A DNA stretch of 64,000 nt from Effrenium voratum (GCA_963377175.1 CAUJNA010000580.1:700736-764735); one strand, 5' to 3'. Positions 9,878 through 21,555 are shown, counted from the first letter of the stretch. The notes: generated by a model not told the origin, from the sequence alone. A program made the numbers and translations.

Positions 9878-11287
9878 ATGTGGACAGTTGCTGACATATG
9901 CACAGAAATTGTGGACGCAGCCAATTTGATGCACCACAAAAGGAAGGCTGGCAAGACAACAGACCAACTTGCAACCAGTATTCTGGCAGCAGTTGAGGCC
10001 AAAATCACCGCTGTTGGCATGAATTGTAAGATTGCACTTCAGCTGATCAAGACCATTGAGGATTCCAATTTTGATGAGTCCATGATCAACAAGCTCAAAG
10101 ACAAGATTGACCAGCTTTTGGAAGGTACCCAGCAGACCTCCACTATCACTGGATCCATGGTGATTGCCAAGCCTCAAACTATTTCTTTGCCAGCACACAT
10201 GACCCAGCAGGAGTGGACGTTTCTTGCTGACCCCAACAAAGGGTACATGGCCAAAGTGACCTGCCTCACCAAGAAGGTCAAGCACTTGGGCATCAAGAGC
10301 ATGTCTGAGAAAACCACCAAGAGCCTGGTTGCCACATTGCTCACCATGTATGATTCCTTACCAGATGCAGCCACACGGCATCAAATGGTAAGAGACTTCA
10401 AGCTGTCCTTTGCCAACCAGGAGTTCCAGCATGAATTGCCATTTTTGCTGCAATATCCCAGAGACCCATTCCAGCTCCCCCAGGAGATCATGTTGATTGC
10501 CTACCAGGGCACCCAGCCTCAAAAATGTGTGCCAGACACTTATGCACATATCCTCACCCAGATCCCATTGAGAGCTACAAACAAGATGCTGCCACCAGCT
10601 GGAAAAGGCAGCAGTGGAAGCATTGGAAGCACCAAAAGGCCATCTCCAGATGCAGACAGCGACAGCCCCGACCGTGGATCCATGCCCATGCATATTTCCA
10701 ACCAACAGATGGTGATGTTCAAGGAGTGCATGCACATGTTCCAGAAGAACAGCTCTCCAGATGCCAAGAAGCAAAACAAGCTTCCTGCGCCAGATCAAGA
10801 GCCATTGAAAATCCATGTGAACCAGGCAGACTTGCCACTGAGGCTGAGAACCACATCGGCCTTGGAGGATAAGAAGCCAGAGGCTGAGCCACCACTTTCC
10901 AATGATGCAGCCCCCCAGCCAGGTGGCAGTGAGGCCATTGAAGCTGAAGCTTTCAATATCCTCCGCAACCGGGCTGCATGCAAGGCAAAGGCCAAGGCTG
11001 GTCCCAATGCAAAGCCTTCAATGTCACCCGCTGGAGCTACCAAAGCCACAAAGGGCATGAAGAGGCCAGCTGCCAAGACCATGGTGGAGAACATGATTGA
11101 GTACCATGTGCCAATGCCTGATGCCAAATGGGAGGGTAGAACCAAAGAGTCATGGACCAGTGGCCACTACCAGAAATGTCGCAAACATGCAATTGCCCAG
11201 GGAATGACTGATGATGATGCCAAGGCCAATGCCAGGATTGCATGTGCCAAGGCGCTCCAAAAGTGGAACCAATGGATGGGGCAATAG
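9878..11287 (+). CDS. ORF2, unknown 469-residue protein (copy A)
   Basis: It begins at ATG with MWTVADICTEIVDAANLMHH. Residues 1-90 are helical and coiled-coil-like (KLKDKIDQLLEG). Residues 110-235 form a globular region with SEKTTKSLVATLLTMYDSLP. Residues 240-300 are Ser/Pro-rich and disordered, and residues 345-410 are Ala/Lys-rich and basic (KAKAKAGPNAKPSM, MKRPAAKTM). The last 45 residues hold a conserved-looking motif HYQKCRKHAIAQGMTDDDAK followed by WNQWMGQ. Compared with copy C it has compensating -1/+1 indels near codon 270 (MPMHISN instead of MPMQYFQ). A duplicated copy of the last 40 bp follows the stop. No known family is recognised; the basic middle suggests nucleic-acid binding. 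Confidence 0.65.
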   Translation: MWTVADICTEIVDAANLMHHKRKAGKTTDQLATSILAAVEAKITAVGMNCKIALQLIKTIEDSNFDESMINKLKDKIDQLLEGTQQTSTITGSMVIAKPQTISLPAHMTQQEWTFLADPNKGYMAKVTCLTKKVKHLGIKSMSEKTTKSLVATLLTMYDSLPDAATRHQMVRDFKLSFANQEFQHELPFLLQYPRDPFQLPQEIMLIAYQGTQPQKCVPDTYAHILTQIPLRATNKMLPPAGKGSSGSIGSTKRPSPDADSDSPDRGSMPMHISNQQMVMFKECMHMFQKNSSPDAKKQNKLPAPDQEPLKIHVNQADLPLRLRTTSALEDKKPEAEPPLSNDAAPQPGGSEAIEAEAFNILRNRAACKAKAKAGPNAKPSMSPAGATKATKGMKRPAAKTMVENMIEYHVPMPDAKWEGRTKESWTSGHYQKCRKHAIAQGMTDDDAKANARIACAKALQKWNQWMGQ

Positions 11288-11691
11288 GTAGCCAGGATTG
11301 CGCTCCAAAAGTGGAACCAATTCATGGGGCAATAGGTGTACATGACACCTGCAAACAATGGTGGCCTTGTGCTGTGGGGAAAACAAGTTGTTGCTCACGT
11401 GGACTTGCATGTGGTTGGAAGCCAGTATATATACAGCCAGGGGCAATGCCAAGCCGAAGGGCTACACCAAGCACCATGCATGCATGATTTTCACCTGACT
11501 ATTTTGTAGCATGGCACCATTTGGACTGAAGCTTGCACTTTGAACCTGAAGGCTACACAAGTCTCATGTTCCAGGGGTTGGCAATGGCATTACGCAGACA
11601 TGCATTGAGAAAAACAAGTCCAATGTTGTTGGGTCAGGCCTCAAGACTGCACAAGTATGTGGACATTGGCACATGACATTCAGCATGATTC

Positions 11692-11925
11692 TTGGCTCAA
11701 GCCCATCGGATCAAGCCCATGAACCAGAGCAATCCTCCAGAATGCACATGTACCACTGAATATTCTGAAGGCATTGAACACGTTGATGCTATATATCAGA
11801 AACATGTGTTGTGTGACTGTGTGATGACCGCAGCCAGCTTTGGTTTTGACCAGTTGCCACTTACATATAGCTTGGCATGGCAATGGATGAGAGGCCAGCA
11901 AAGCTCCAAAAGCTGGAAGGCCTGA
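11692..11925 (+). CDS. Small frame overlapping the start of ORF3 (copy A)
   Basis: The frame codes 77 residues and is Cys-containing (PECTCTTEYSEGIEHVDAIY, then KHVLCDCVMTAASFGFDQLP). It overlaps the first 49 bases of ORF3 in another frame. It is open in all three copies. It may be an upstream exon of ORF3 or a uORF that tunes its translation; function unknown. Confidence 0.3.
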   Translation: MAQAHRIKPMNQSNPPECTCTTEYSEGIEHVDAIYQKHVLCDCVMTAASFGFDQLPLTYSLAWQWMRGQQSSKSWKA

Positions 11926-13934
11926 GAAGAAGGGTGCCACATGTGAGTGCAAGTTCACTGGCATCCATATTGGCTGAAATCAAGCAGCAAGGGGTCCCAG
12001 ACCTCCATGGCAGGAACCATGTGAGACAAGCCAGAAATGCCAAGTTGGAGTCTCATTCTGCGTATGGGCCAATGCTGAAAGAAATCCAGTTGGTTGCCAA
12101 GGATGGCTCAAAGCAACCATGTATCATGGTGAACTTCCTGACCATGATGCAAGCATTGTTTGAACTTGGAGGCGGATACCATGACCTGCTGAAAGCAACA
12201 TTCAATGCCAAGCCATGCTCAAGAGATATGCCATACAACCTCATTTTCTACAGTGATGAAGTTGTGTGTGGGAACCCACTTTCAGCAGACACTTCCAGGA
12301 AGGTCCAGGTGGTTTACCTAAGCCTCAAAGAGTACGGTGCCATCCATTTATCTAAGGAACAAGCATGGATCTGTGTTTTGGCTATGAGATCAAACAAGGT
12401 CCAAGAGCTGGAAGCAGGCATGAGCCAAGTTGCAGCAGCCATTCTAAAGGAATGTCTCTACAGCCCAGCTGCCAATACCAAAGAAGTTGGGGTCATGCTC
12501 AAAGACACCCATGGCTTCAGCAGTCGGTTGTTCCTGAAAATTGGCATGTTCCTGCAAGATGGCCTTGCACACCAAACGTTGTTCTCTTTGAAGGGCCACA
12601 CTGGCCACAAATTTTGTCATTTGTGCCTCAACCTTTATGCCAAGAAGGCCAAATTTCAGGATGAAGATGGGTGCCAGCTCCTTACAGCTTCCACTTTTGA
12701 CAAGAAGAGTATCATCAAGGCCACAGACCAGGATGTGCTTGGCACATGCCACAGGCTGAAGCAAGCCTACCACAGGATGTCCAAGAGGGACTTTGCCATC
12801 AAGGAGACAAGTGTTGGCTTTGTCTTCAACAGCCATGCATTGCTTTTTGACCAGTCATTGGCACATGACATGCTGCCAGTCCAACAGATTGTCCATGATT
12901 GGATGCACACATACTTGGTGAAGGGCTGCTTCCAAACCATTACTTACCATTTGATTGACATTCTCCAGGATGAGTTCAAGCTGGACATGTATGCACTTCT
13001 TCTTACCTTTGTCCAGAACTGGAATGTCCCCAAGAAAGAAAAATTAGCCAGTTTGTTCAACCAGAAGCGCAAACAGGCCAATGCCAAGGCTACAACATTC
13101 AAATGCACTGCCAGTGAGGGCCTTGCCTTGTATCCAATCCTTGCATATTGGGTGCACACCATGATCTTGCCCCAGCAGCTATGCAAGCAACAGTGCCATG
13201 CCTTTCTTGCGCTGGCAGACCTTCTGGATTTGATAGTTGATGTCCCATTGGGCTTGGTTAGCTCAAACCACATGGAGGCAGCACAGGACAGATTCATCCA
13301 AGCCTGCTTGGTTGCCGACTGGGCATCCATTATGACCACCAAGTTTCATTGGTGCACCCACATGGCAGCCCACCTCTTTGTCCACAACATGTTACCCAGC
13401 TGCTTTGTCCAAGAGAGGAAGCACAAGATTGTGAAGAGATATGGCCAGACCATATCTAACACAGTGAAATTCGAACAGTCTACCATGTCGGAAATAATTT
13501 GCCATGATTTATTTGCGCTCTCAGCACCAGATACATTTTCCACATCAGCAAGGCTGCTCTCCAACTGCAAGCCCACCAAGACCATGCAACAGTTTCTACA
13601 GCACCACTTTGACCAGGAAGATGTGTGGGTGTGCCAAACTGCTTACCTGCAACCGGCAGGCCAATGCTCCAAAGATGATGTGGTATTTATCGAAGAGCAT
13701 GGTGGCCAGGTCCAGGTTGGACAAGTCCACATCCATGCCAGCATTGGTGGCGAAGTGTACAGCTTAGTGTCCAATTGGGAGGAAATGTCCAGGGACAAAG
13801 AATCCTGGTGTGCTGTTTGCAAGCCAACTGGCCAAGCAGCCATGGTAAAGACATCACAAATTCTGTGTGCCACAAGTTGGTGCCAGTTCAGGGCCCATGA
13901 ATACAAAGTTCTTATCCCTTTGAGGGCTAGGTGA
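11877..13934 (+). CDS. ORF3, probable DDE-type transposase-like protein (copy A)
   Basis: The frame codes 685 residues. Features in order: a basic N-terminus; FYSDEVVCGNPLSADTSRKV (about 125-145), with an Asp-Glu pair at a strand end followed by the GNPL turn; RSNKVQELEAGMSQVAAAIL (about 170-190); FLQDGLAHQTLFSLKGH with HKFCHLC, giving a second Asp and a CxxC pair (about 230-255); then VHDWMHTYLVKG (about 345), a D-x-M-H motif like that of Tnp2/Plavaka/KDZ-type transposases; and a His/Cys-rich C-terminus. Spaced acidic residues with D-x-M-H and zinc ligands are expected of those DDE families, so transposition of the unit is a plausible role (inference; a family search would decide). Copy A has an 18-bp in-frame insertion at codons 3-8 relative to B and C. 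The gene ends 700 bp before the convergent KAM gene. Confidence 0.55.
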   Translation: MAMDERPAKLQKLEGLRRRVPHVSASSLASILAEIKQQGVPDLHGRNHVRQARNAKLESHSAYGPMLKEIQLVAKDGSKQPCIMVNFLTMMQALFELGGGYHDLLKATFNAKPCSRDMPYNLIFYSDEVVCGNPLSADTSRKVQVVYLSLKEYGAIHLSKEQAWICVLAMRSNKVQELEAGMSQVAAAILKECLYSPAANTKEVGVMLKDTHGFSSRLFLKIGMFLQDGLAHQTLFSLKGHTGHKFCHLCLNLYAKKAKFQDEDGCQLLTASTFDKKSIIKATDQDVLGTCHRLKQAYHRMSKRDFAIKETSVGFVFNSHALLFDQSLAHDMLPVQQIVHDWMHTYLVKGCFQTITYHLIDILQDEFKLDMYALLLTFVQNWNVPKKEKLASLFNQKRKQANAKATTFKCTASEGLALYPILAYWVHTMILPQQLCKQQCHAFLALADLLDLIVDVPLGLVSSNHMEAAQDRFIQACLVADWASIMTTKFHWCTHMAAHLFVHNMLPSCFVQERKHKIVKRYGQTISNTVKFEQSTMSEIICHDLFALSAPDTFSTSARLLSNCKPTKTMQQFLQHHFDQEDVWVCQTAYLQPAGQCSKDDVVFIEEHGGQVQVGQVHIHASIGGEVYSLVSNWEEMSRDKESWCAVCKPTGQAAMVKTSQILCATSWCQFRAHEYKVLIPLRAR

Positions 13935-14625
13935 GAGCTTGTAGCTGAATGGATTGAAAAAAAGAGCACAATGTCAGGTTGCTTGTCAGCAAGCCCGAGG
14001 GCTAGTCATTCAAGCTTGGTTGGCTTTTGTGCATGCAAGCCCCATGTAAACTGCTAGGCCTGCAGGCTCCTGTTGCCATGGCTTTGCCAAGTTGCTTTTG
14101 CTTGGTCATCATCAAGCATCAAGGCGTCTTGCTTGATCAAAATTTCTTCAGCTTGACCATGTAGGGGGTAGCCATATGGCTAGGCCAAACACCAAATCAT
14201 GGGCTGTCATGCATGTGTCAAGTCACGGGTAGCCAAAGGCTTGGCAATATAATGGGTAGCCATATAGCTAGGTAGCCAAAGCAGGCTTGACCAAATCATG
14301 GGCTGTAATGCATGTGTCAAGTGGTAGCCAAAGGCTTGGCCGTGTCAAGTCATGGTAGCCAGGGGCTTGGCCAACCATGCATGGTTCTGACATGAGCACT
14401 TGACAAAGCAAACGTACATGATGGCACTCACTCCTTGACACAGCTGCTTTGTTTTTCTCGCCTTGGCAGTGCAAATGGTACAAGTCCTTGGCATGGCAGT
14501 TGGCATGGCCCACACTCAATTCTGTAAATGGTAAAAGCTCTGCATGACTGGTGGTAAGTGTACTTTGGAAACTGGCTGCTCTAAACATGGAGTGGGTGGG
14601 CCATGGCCTTGCCTTTGGGGCCCAA
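13935..14625. other. Non-coding hairpin-rich spacer between ORF3 and KAM gene (copy A; same in B and C)
   Basis: It carries repeated mini-hairpins such as GGGTAGCCATATGGCTAGG and GGTAGCCAAAGGCTTGGCC between 14165 and 14375. The equivalents are 22112-22507 (partial) and 31314-32004. Long open frames here on the minus strand (for example to 14268) are produced by low stop density and are not supported. Confidence 0.6.
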
Positions 14626-15051
14626 CTACTGGTACTTGCAGTTCTGGTTGTACCACTTGGGGCCTGCAAGAGCGCTCTTGGACCAGGACATTCCGCATAT
14701 GGTGCAGCTGGGCCATGTCTCCTGCAAGTAATGGCGGTAGAAGATCCATGAGCCGCAATTCTTTTGGCTGCATGGAAGCACCAAGCGCCACGTGATGTGG
14801 TCTGGAAGGTCAATCCAAGGCTTGGGCTTGGGTGTCTCATCCTTGGGCATGGGCGTCGGCTTCGTGGCCTTGGTTGCCTTCATGGCCTTCATGGCCTTCA
14901 TCGGCATGGCCTTCATCGCTTTCGTGGCCTTCATCGCCTTCATGATGGCCTTCATCGGCATGGCCTTCATCACCTTCATGGCCTTCGCTGCCTTCAGGGC
15001 CTTCATGGTCTTCATGGGCTGCTGGCCAGCTTTGGTTGGTCCCTTGGCCAT
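14626..15051 (-). CDS. Lys-Ala-Met repeat protein with C-terminal zinc ribbon (copy A)
   Basis: 141 residues starting MAKGPTKAGQQPMKTMKALK. Residues 13-65 are built of KAM, KAMP and KAT triplets, highly basic and Met-rich. A Pro/Lys linker follows. The C-terminal 55 residues contain CSQKNCGSWIFYRHYLQ and then WPSCTICGMSW, so paired CxxxxC and CxxC could bind one zinc ion. Basic Lys/Ala/Met tails are common in dinoflagellate nuclear proteins, and I infer a chromatin or nucleic-acid binding role. It lies convergent to ORF3, and a divergent copy lies at 728-1033. Conservation of the WIFYRHYL...ETWPSCT block between the diverged copies supports a real protein. Confidence 0.6.
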   Translation of the reverse strand: MAKGPTKAGQQPMKTMKALKAAKAMKVMKAMPMKAIMKAMKATKAMKAMPMKAMKAMKATKATKPTPMPKDETPKPKPWIDLPDHITWRLVLPCSQKNCGSWIFYRHYLQETWPSCTICGMSWSKSALAGPKWYNQNCKYQ

Positions 15052-15953
15052 GGCTTGGAAGCTGACTGGAAGAGGAGCTAGCTGGCACTGGATCCCAAGT
15101 GGCTACACGTATACACTTGCTGCACCAGTAGCATGGAAGCTTGGCGGCTTGATTGCTATGCTATTAGCCTTGTGGCTTGACTTCATGCCCTGTGGCTAGC
15201 CTGCAGGCTTGACTTCATGGTGTGTGGAAATAATGTTGCTATGTTGCCTGCTGCCCAAAAGCACATTTTGGGAATCTGATTTTGCAAAGCTGGTGGGCTA
15301 GCCAAATGGCTACATCTTGGAGCCATTTTTTTCAAGCCTATCTGGCTGAGAAGGTTTACATCATGTAGTTGAATAGCTAATGTGGAATGGTAGCCATTAT
15401 TGGCTTGCAAACCTGCTTGACTAAGCTCAAATAGCCAATGTTGGCTTGCAATTGCAGCCCAAGGGCTAGTGCAAGCATGCGACAAGCCATTTGCAGGCTA
15501 CACCTTGCTTGCTTGCGAAACATTCAAACTTCTATGTGCCAAAGCATAAGCAGAGCAGCACACTGCACGGCCACCATTATGCATGATACAAAAACACAAA
15601 ATAAAAACACGGAAAGTAAACCCTTTTCTCATTAGAGCCAGCACTTACGTAGCTAGTTAGCAGCACTTACATAGCAAGTTAGCTGGAGTTAGCTAACCTC
15701 TAGCTAAGTGGTTAACATAGATAGCTCTGCATGTAGCTAACCACTTAGCTAAGCTTAGATAAAGTATGATAAAAGATGTAACTTTACTAGCACATAGCTT
15801 TGGATTTTGCTAAGGTCTAGTAAATGTTACACAGCCTACATCATGTAAGTACCAGCTTCCAACCAAGATACAACCCACTTGCAGGCAGCTTACAAATCCT
15901 TATAACAGCACGTGTGTGTCCTACGATCTCTAACAAACCCCCGGTGCATCCCA
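15052..15953. other. Non-coding flank between KAM gene and microsatellite (copies A, B and C)
   Basis: The sequence upstream of the minus-strand KAM gene, presumably including its promoter and 5' UTR. It has AGCC...GGCT hairpins at 15170-15450, then the TTAGC-rich stem-loop region. Equivalents are 22934-23833 and 32431-33332. No supported frame. Confidence 0.5.
15701..15751. repeat. 14-bp perfect stem-loop (copy A)
   Basis: Arms TAGCTAAGTGGTTA (15701-15714) and TAACCACTTAGCTA (15738-15751) pair perfectly around a 23-base loop, within a TTAGC-rich stretch. Identical structures occur at 23581-23631 and 33080-33130. Confidence 0.7.
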
Positions 15954-16640
<687 letters not shown>

Positions 16641-16820
16641 GGCGCCACCAATGGGTGCCACCAATGGCACCAACACATTTCACTTGCAGTAAACTATGCC
16701 GATCAGGTCTTACATAGCTCAATCATGGCGTGATAATCAAGTGGGTCCATACAAATCAATGTGGGGTATTGTCAATACAATTCAATACCATGTGATCACC
16801 ATCAAATATTTCATAACATT

Positions 16821-17078
16821 GTATATTCAGAATCTGAACCTAATTCATGTCTAAACAAAGTCTAGGTTCAGATTCTGAACCTAATTCAAGTAACCATGTA
16901 GTTTAGGTTCAGATTCTGAACCTAATTCAAGTAACCATACAGTTTAGGTTCAGATTCTGAACCTAACTCACAGTCCAGATTCAGATTCTGAACCTAACAT
17001 AGTATCTACCATAGAATAGATTCAGATTCTGAACCTAAAATTGATTGTGGTTTATAGTATGTTCAGATTCTGCAACCA
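16821..17078. promoter_or_regulatory. Palindrome array with 41-bp spacing (copy B)
   Basis: Same seven sites and spacing as in copy A, shifted by 9596 bp, again about 190 bp upstream of ORF1. Confidence 0.55.
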
Positions 17079-17263
17079 AAATTATTTCTATAATGGATTA
17101 GGTTCATAATATGAATATGCTATTGTTTCCACAGTGTCCATGTCTTGAATGTGTAGTCCAATTACATTTATTTCATGCACCTAGTGATACACCACACAAC
17201 CACACACAAGTATGCACCATATTGTAGTGAATACATGCAATATTCCACCAGGACTCGCCAGCC

Positions 17264-18362
17264 ATGAAGCGCGCTATGGAACCAACCGATCCATCTGCCA
17301 AGAAGAGCAAACCAGATCCATTGGCATACGCCAGACAACAGTTCGAGCTCTACCTGACCATGGCAAGCCAATGGAAAACCCAACTGGATGCCATGGAAGA
17401 TGATGATCCTCCAATACCAAACACCCCTGGCTCAGCCAGCGCTGTTCCACCGGTGAAGTCGCCAACAAGCCCAGCAGACGCTCTAGGCCAAGAAGATCGG
17501 GCCACGCCAGGCGACAAGCAGTGTGCAACCTCAGCATCCATGATCAATCCAAAGGAAGAGATCGATGATGCCTCACCCACACCACTACTCACACCATCGC
17601 CAATCAGTGTGAATACCACCACAAAGCCAGCACCGGCTGGCATACCATCACCAAGAACACCAACTGTCAAAACAGAAGCTGAAATGGCAGATCCAGTGCC
17701 AGCTCCAGTGCCAATGCCAGCACAACCCATACCACCTTGGGTCAAGCAACCGCCACAACCACCACCACCACCCAGCTTTCCAAAGCCTCCATCAGCTCCA
17801 CCACGATCAGCTCCACCACCATCAACAAGAGTACACCCACCGCCACATCATAGTATGGCTCCAAAGACGCCTCCTAAACATGAACCTCCACCACCAGCTG
17901 GAGATGGACTGACTACAAAGCCTCCGATGCATCAGCCACCACCCCCACCACAGCCACCAGCACCAAAGCAGAGGAATCCAATATTGAAGACCGGCTGGAT
18001 GGCCAAAATGGTGGCCCTGATTGCCAGGTGGGATGCCCAGGATTGAGCAGCCATCCAGACCTATCTCAGCCGGTATTTGGGCTGCAGCTTAGTATGCTTC
18101 TTTGTGGCTGTTATATTCCATTACTCAACATTGGGCAACTTGCCCATACATGTTAATCATTGTAGTTATGTCAGCTAGAATTTGTGTTGTTTCTGTAGTG
18201 TCCACGGCTATGTTTGAAACCAGTTGCTTGCAGTATGCTTTTTGCTCTGACATCCTGAGGTGGCGAACCAACTATGAGCTGGCCCCACTGCTTGAGAGCC
18301 ACCTGGAGGTGCTGAGGACCACTGGCCATGATGACAGGTACGCATTTGCAGGTGTACCATAG
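17264..18362 (+). pseudogene. ORF1, proline-rich protein, copy B with premature stop
   Basis: The frame is open for 260 codons, then TGA replaces the TGG codon of the segment QDWAAIQ found in copy C, cutting off the end of exon 1. The middle is the same Pro-rich linker as in copy C. The second exon-like segment to 18362 is unchanged. It is probably inactivated, unless the stop is edited or lies beyond the functional part. Confidence 0.55.
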
Positions 18363-18626
18363 CCAGTTCAAAGTGGCCACAGTGCCACAATACATGCAGG
18401 AATGCTCTCGAGCCAAAACATGTATTTACTGCAGCTGTAATACACAAATTTGGCCACCCTATGAAGTTACAATGGATTGATTGTTTATACAAGCCAAGCC
18501 AGGCCATCAGGCTACATTCGTTTGCAGTGTCATGCACCACACATGATTAAGCTGATGACAACCTGAGTCATCATATATGTGTTCTGAACTTGTTTTGTCA
18601 AGTCATCAGGCTACACTGCATTACAT

Positions 18627-19270
18627 TACATGTCGTGTCAAGCCATTTGGCTACAACCAGGTTTGTCTAGCCGTCAGTCTACAATCATGTGTGTTTGGCC
18701 TGTGGGCTACATTGCAAACTAATTGCATGATCAAAATTTATTCATGTCAAGCCATTTGGCTACAACCATGTTAGGTTTGCCATGAGGCTACAATCATGTG
18801 GGTTTATCATGCGGGCTACAATGCAAACTAATTGCATGATCAAGTCATGTCAAGCCATTTGGCCACAACCATGTTAGTTTAGCCATCAGGTTGCAATCAT
18901 GTGTGTTTAGCCTGCGGGCTACATTGCAAGCTGGTTGCATGATCAAAAGCAAGTCATGTCAAGCCATCTGGCTACAGCCATGTTAGTTTAGCATCAGGCT
19001 ACAAACATGTGTGTTTAGCCTGTGGGCTACAGTGCAAGCTAGTTGCATGATCAAAATCAATTCTTGTCAAGCCATGTGGCTACAAACCGTGTTAGGTTAG
19101 CCATCAGGCTACAATCATGCGGGTGTAGCCTGTGGGCTGCAGTACTGTTTGTGTGATCAACGGCAAGTCATGTCAAGCCAATTGGCTTCAACCATGTTAG
19201 CTTCGCCATCAGGCTGCAATCATGTGGGTTTTGCATGGGGGCTACAGTGCAAACTGTTTGCTTGATCAAA
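18627..19270. repeat. 108-bp satellite (copy B)
   Basis: Same unit structure as in copy A with small substitutions and a short deletion in the last units. Confidence 0.8.
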
Positions 19271-19408
19271 AGCAAGTCAGTCTCTACATTGCTGGGCTTT
19301 GAGGGCTTACACATTGGTTATGACTACATTTCTGGCCAGCCACGTATTTGTATTGACAACACCAATGTGGAAACACACCACCTGCTCGTTTGCATTGGCT
19401 GCTTGTAG
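19270..19408 (+). CDS. Short exon-like frame upstream of ORF2 (copy B)
   Basis: Same frame as at 9661-9796, with a Leu-to-Pro change in the GQLRI segment. Confidence 0.25.
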
Positions 19409-19489
19409 TGCATTCAACATTCATGCCTCCAAGTGTGGCCCAGGCAGGACTCCAACCTGTAGTGCGCATTCCTAGCCGAATCATCAGCC

Positions 19490-20960
19490 ATGTGGACAGT
19501 TGCTGACATATGCACAGAAATTGTGGACGCAGCCAATTTGATGCACCACAAAAAGAAGTCTGGCAAGGCAACAGACCAACTTGCAACCAGTATTCTGGCA
19601 GCAGTTGAGGCCAAAATCACCGCTGTTGGCATGAATTGTAAGATTGCACTTCAGCTGATCAAGACCATTGAGGATTCCAATTTTGATGAGTCCATGATCA
19701 ACAAGCTCAAAGACAAGATTGACCAACTTTTGGAAGGTACCCAGCAGACCTCCACTATCACTGGATCCATGGTGATTGCCAAGCCTCAAACTATTTCTTT
19801 GCCAGCATACATGACCCAGCAGGAGTGGACGTTTCTTGCTGACCCCAACAAAGGGTACATGGCCAAAGTGACCTGCCTCACCAAGAAGGTCAAGCACTTG
19901 GGCATCAAGAGCATGTCTGAGAAAACCACCAAGAGCCTGGTTGCCACATTGCTCACCATGTATGATTCCTTACCAGATGCAGCCACACGGCATCAAATGG
20001 TAAGAGACTTCAAGCTGTCCTTCGCCAACCAGGAGTTCCAGCATGAATTGCCATTTTTGCTGCAATATCCCAGAGACCCATTCCAGCTCCCCCAGGAGAT
20101 CATGTTGATTGCCTACCAGGGCACCCAGCCTCAAAAATGTGTGCCAGACACTTATGCACATATCCTCACCCAGATCCCATTGAGAGCTACAAACAAGATG
20201 CTGCCACCAGCTGGAAGGCAGCAGTGGAAGCATTGGAAGCACCAAAAGGCCATCTCCAGATGCAGACAGCGACAGCCCCGACCGTGGATCCATGCCCATG
20301 CAATATTTCCAACAACAGATGGTGATGTTCAAGGAGAGCATGCACATGTTCCAGAAGAACAGCTCTCCAGATGCCAAGAAGCAAAACAAGCTTCCTGCGC
20401 CAGATCAAGAGCCATTGAAAATCCATGTGAACCAGGCAGACTTGCCACTGAGGCTGAGAACCACATCGGCCTTGGAGGATAAGAAGCCAGAGGCTGAGCC
20501 ACCACTTTCCAATGATGCAGCCCCCCAGCCAGGTGGCAGTGAGGCCATTGAAGCTGAAGCTTTCAATATCCTCCGCAACCGGGCTGCATGCAAGGCAAAG
20601 GCCAAGGCTGGTCCCAATGCAAAGCCTTCAATGTCACCCGCTGGAGCTACCAAAGCCACAAAGGGCATGAAGAGGCCAGCTGCCAAGACCATGGTGGAGA
20701 ACATGATTGAGTACCATGTGCCAATGCCTGATGCCAAATGGGAGGGTAGAACCAAAGAGTCATGGACCAGTGGCCACTACCAGAAATGTCGCAAACATGC
20801 AATTGCCCAGGGAATGACTGATGATGATGCCAAGGCCAATGCCAGGATTGCATGTGCCAAGGCGCTCCAAAAGTGGAACCAATGTATGGGCAATCGGTTA
20901 GCCAGGATTGCGCTATCAAACGTGTGGTACCAATTCATGGGGGCAATAGGTGGTACATGA
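19490..20960 (+). pseudogene. ORF2, copy B, frameshifted
   Basis: It is the same protein as in copies A and C, but 2 bp are missing near 20214 (CTGGAAGGCAG instead of CTGGAAAAGGCAG). The first frame continues out of register and stops at 20482, and the C-terminal half is open in another frame to 20960. The stop region is also changed, extending the tail beyond WNQCMG. Inactive unless frameshifting occurs. Confidence 0.65.
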
Positions 20961-21339
20961 CACCTGCAAACAATGGTGGCCCTGTGGTTTGGGGAAAACA
21001 TGGTTGTTGCTCACGTGGAACTTTGCATGTGGTTGGAAAAGCCCAGAGTATACTATAACACCAAGGGGCAATGCCCAAGCCGAAGGGCACCAAAACACCA
21101 AGCACCAGCATGCAATGAAAATTTTCACCTAACAATTTTGGAGCATGGCACATATTTGGGACTGAAGCTTGCAACTTTGAACCTGAAGCTACACAATCTC
21201 AGTTCCCCAGGGTTGGCAAATGGCATTAACGCAGGCATGCAAATTGACTTCCCGATGGGTCCATTGCCATTCCTAGCAACCCCTGGCAAAAGTTGGTATG
21301 TTGACCATGGCACATGAACAATGACATTCAGCATGATTC

Positions 21340-21555
21340 TTGGCTCAAGCCCATCGGATCAAGCCCATGAACCAGAGCAATCCTCCAGAATGCACATGTA
21401 CCACTGAATATTCTGAAGGCATTGAACACGTTGATGCTATATATCAGAAACATGTGTTGTGTGACTGTGTGATGACCGCAGCCAGCTTTGGTTTTGACCA
21501 GTTGCCACTTACATATAGCTTGGCATGGCAAAGCTCCAAAAGCTGGAAGGCCTGA
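21340..21555 (+). CDS. Small frame overlapping the start of ORF3 (copy B)
   Basis: Same frame as at 11692-11925, 71 residues, lacking the six-codon insertion of copy A near its end. Confidence 0.3.
   Translation: MAQAHRIKPMNQSNPPECTCTTEYSEGIEHVDAIYQKHVLCDCVMTAASFGFDQLPLTYSLAWQSSKSWKA

Noticed and set aside
9872..10285. 137-codon minus-strand frame opposite ORF2 (also 19484 and 27269)
   Set aside because: Antisense shadow of the conserved ORF2 frame; it has no independent motif.
14268..14840. 190-codon minus-strand frame (and equivalents at 22150 and 31647)
   Set aside because: It overlaps the KAM gene in another frame and runs through non-coding hairpin DNA; the composition is not protein-like and no motif is visible.
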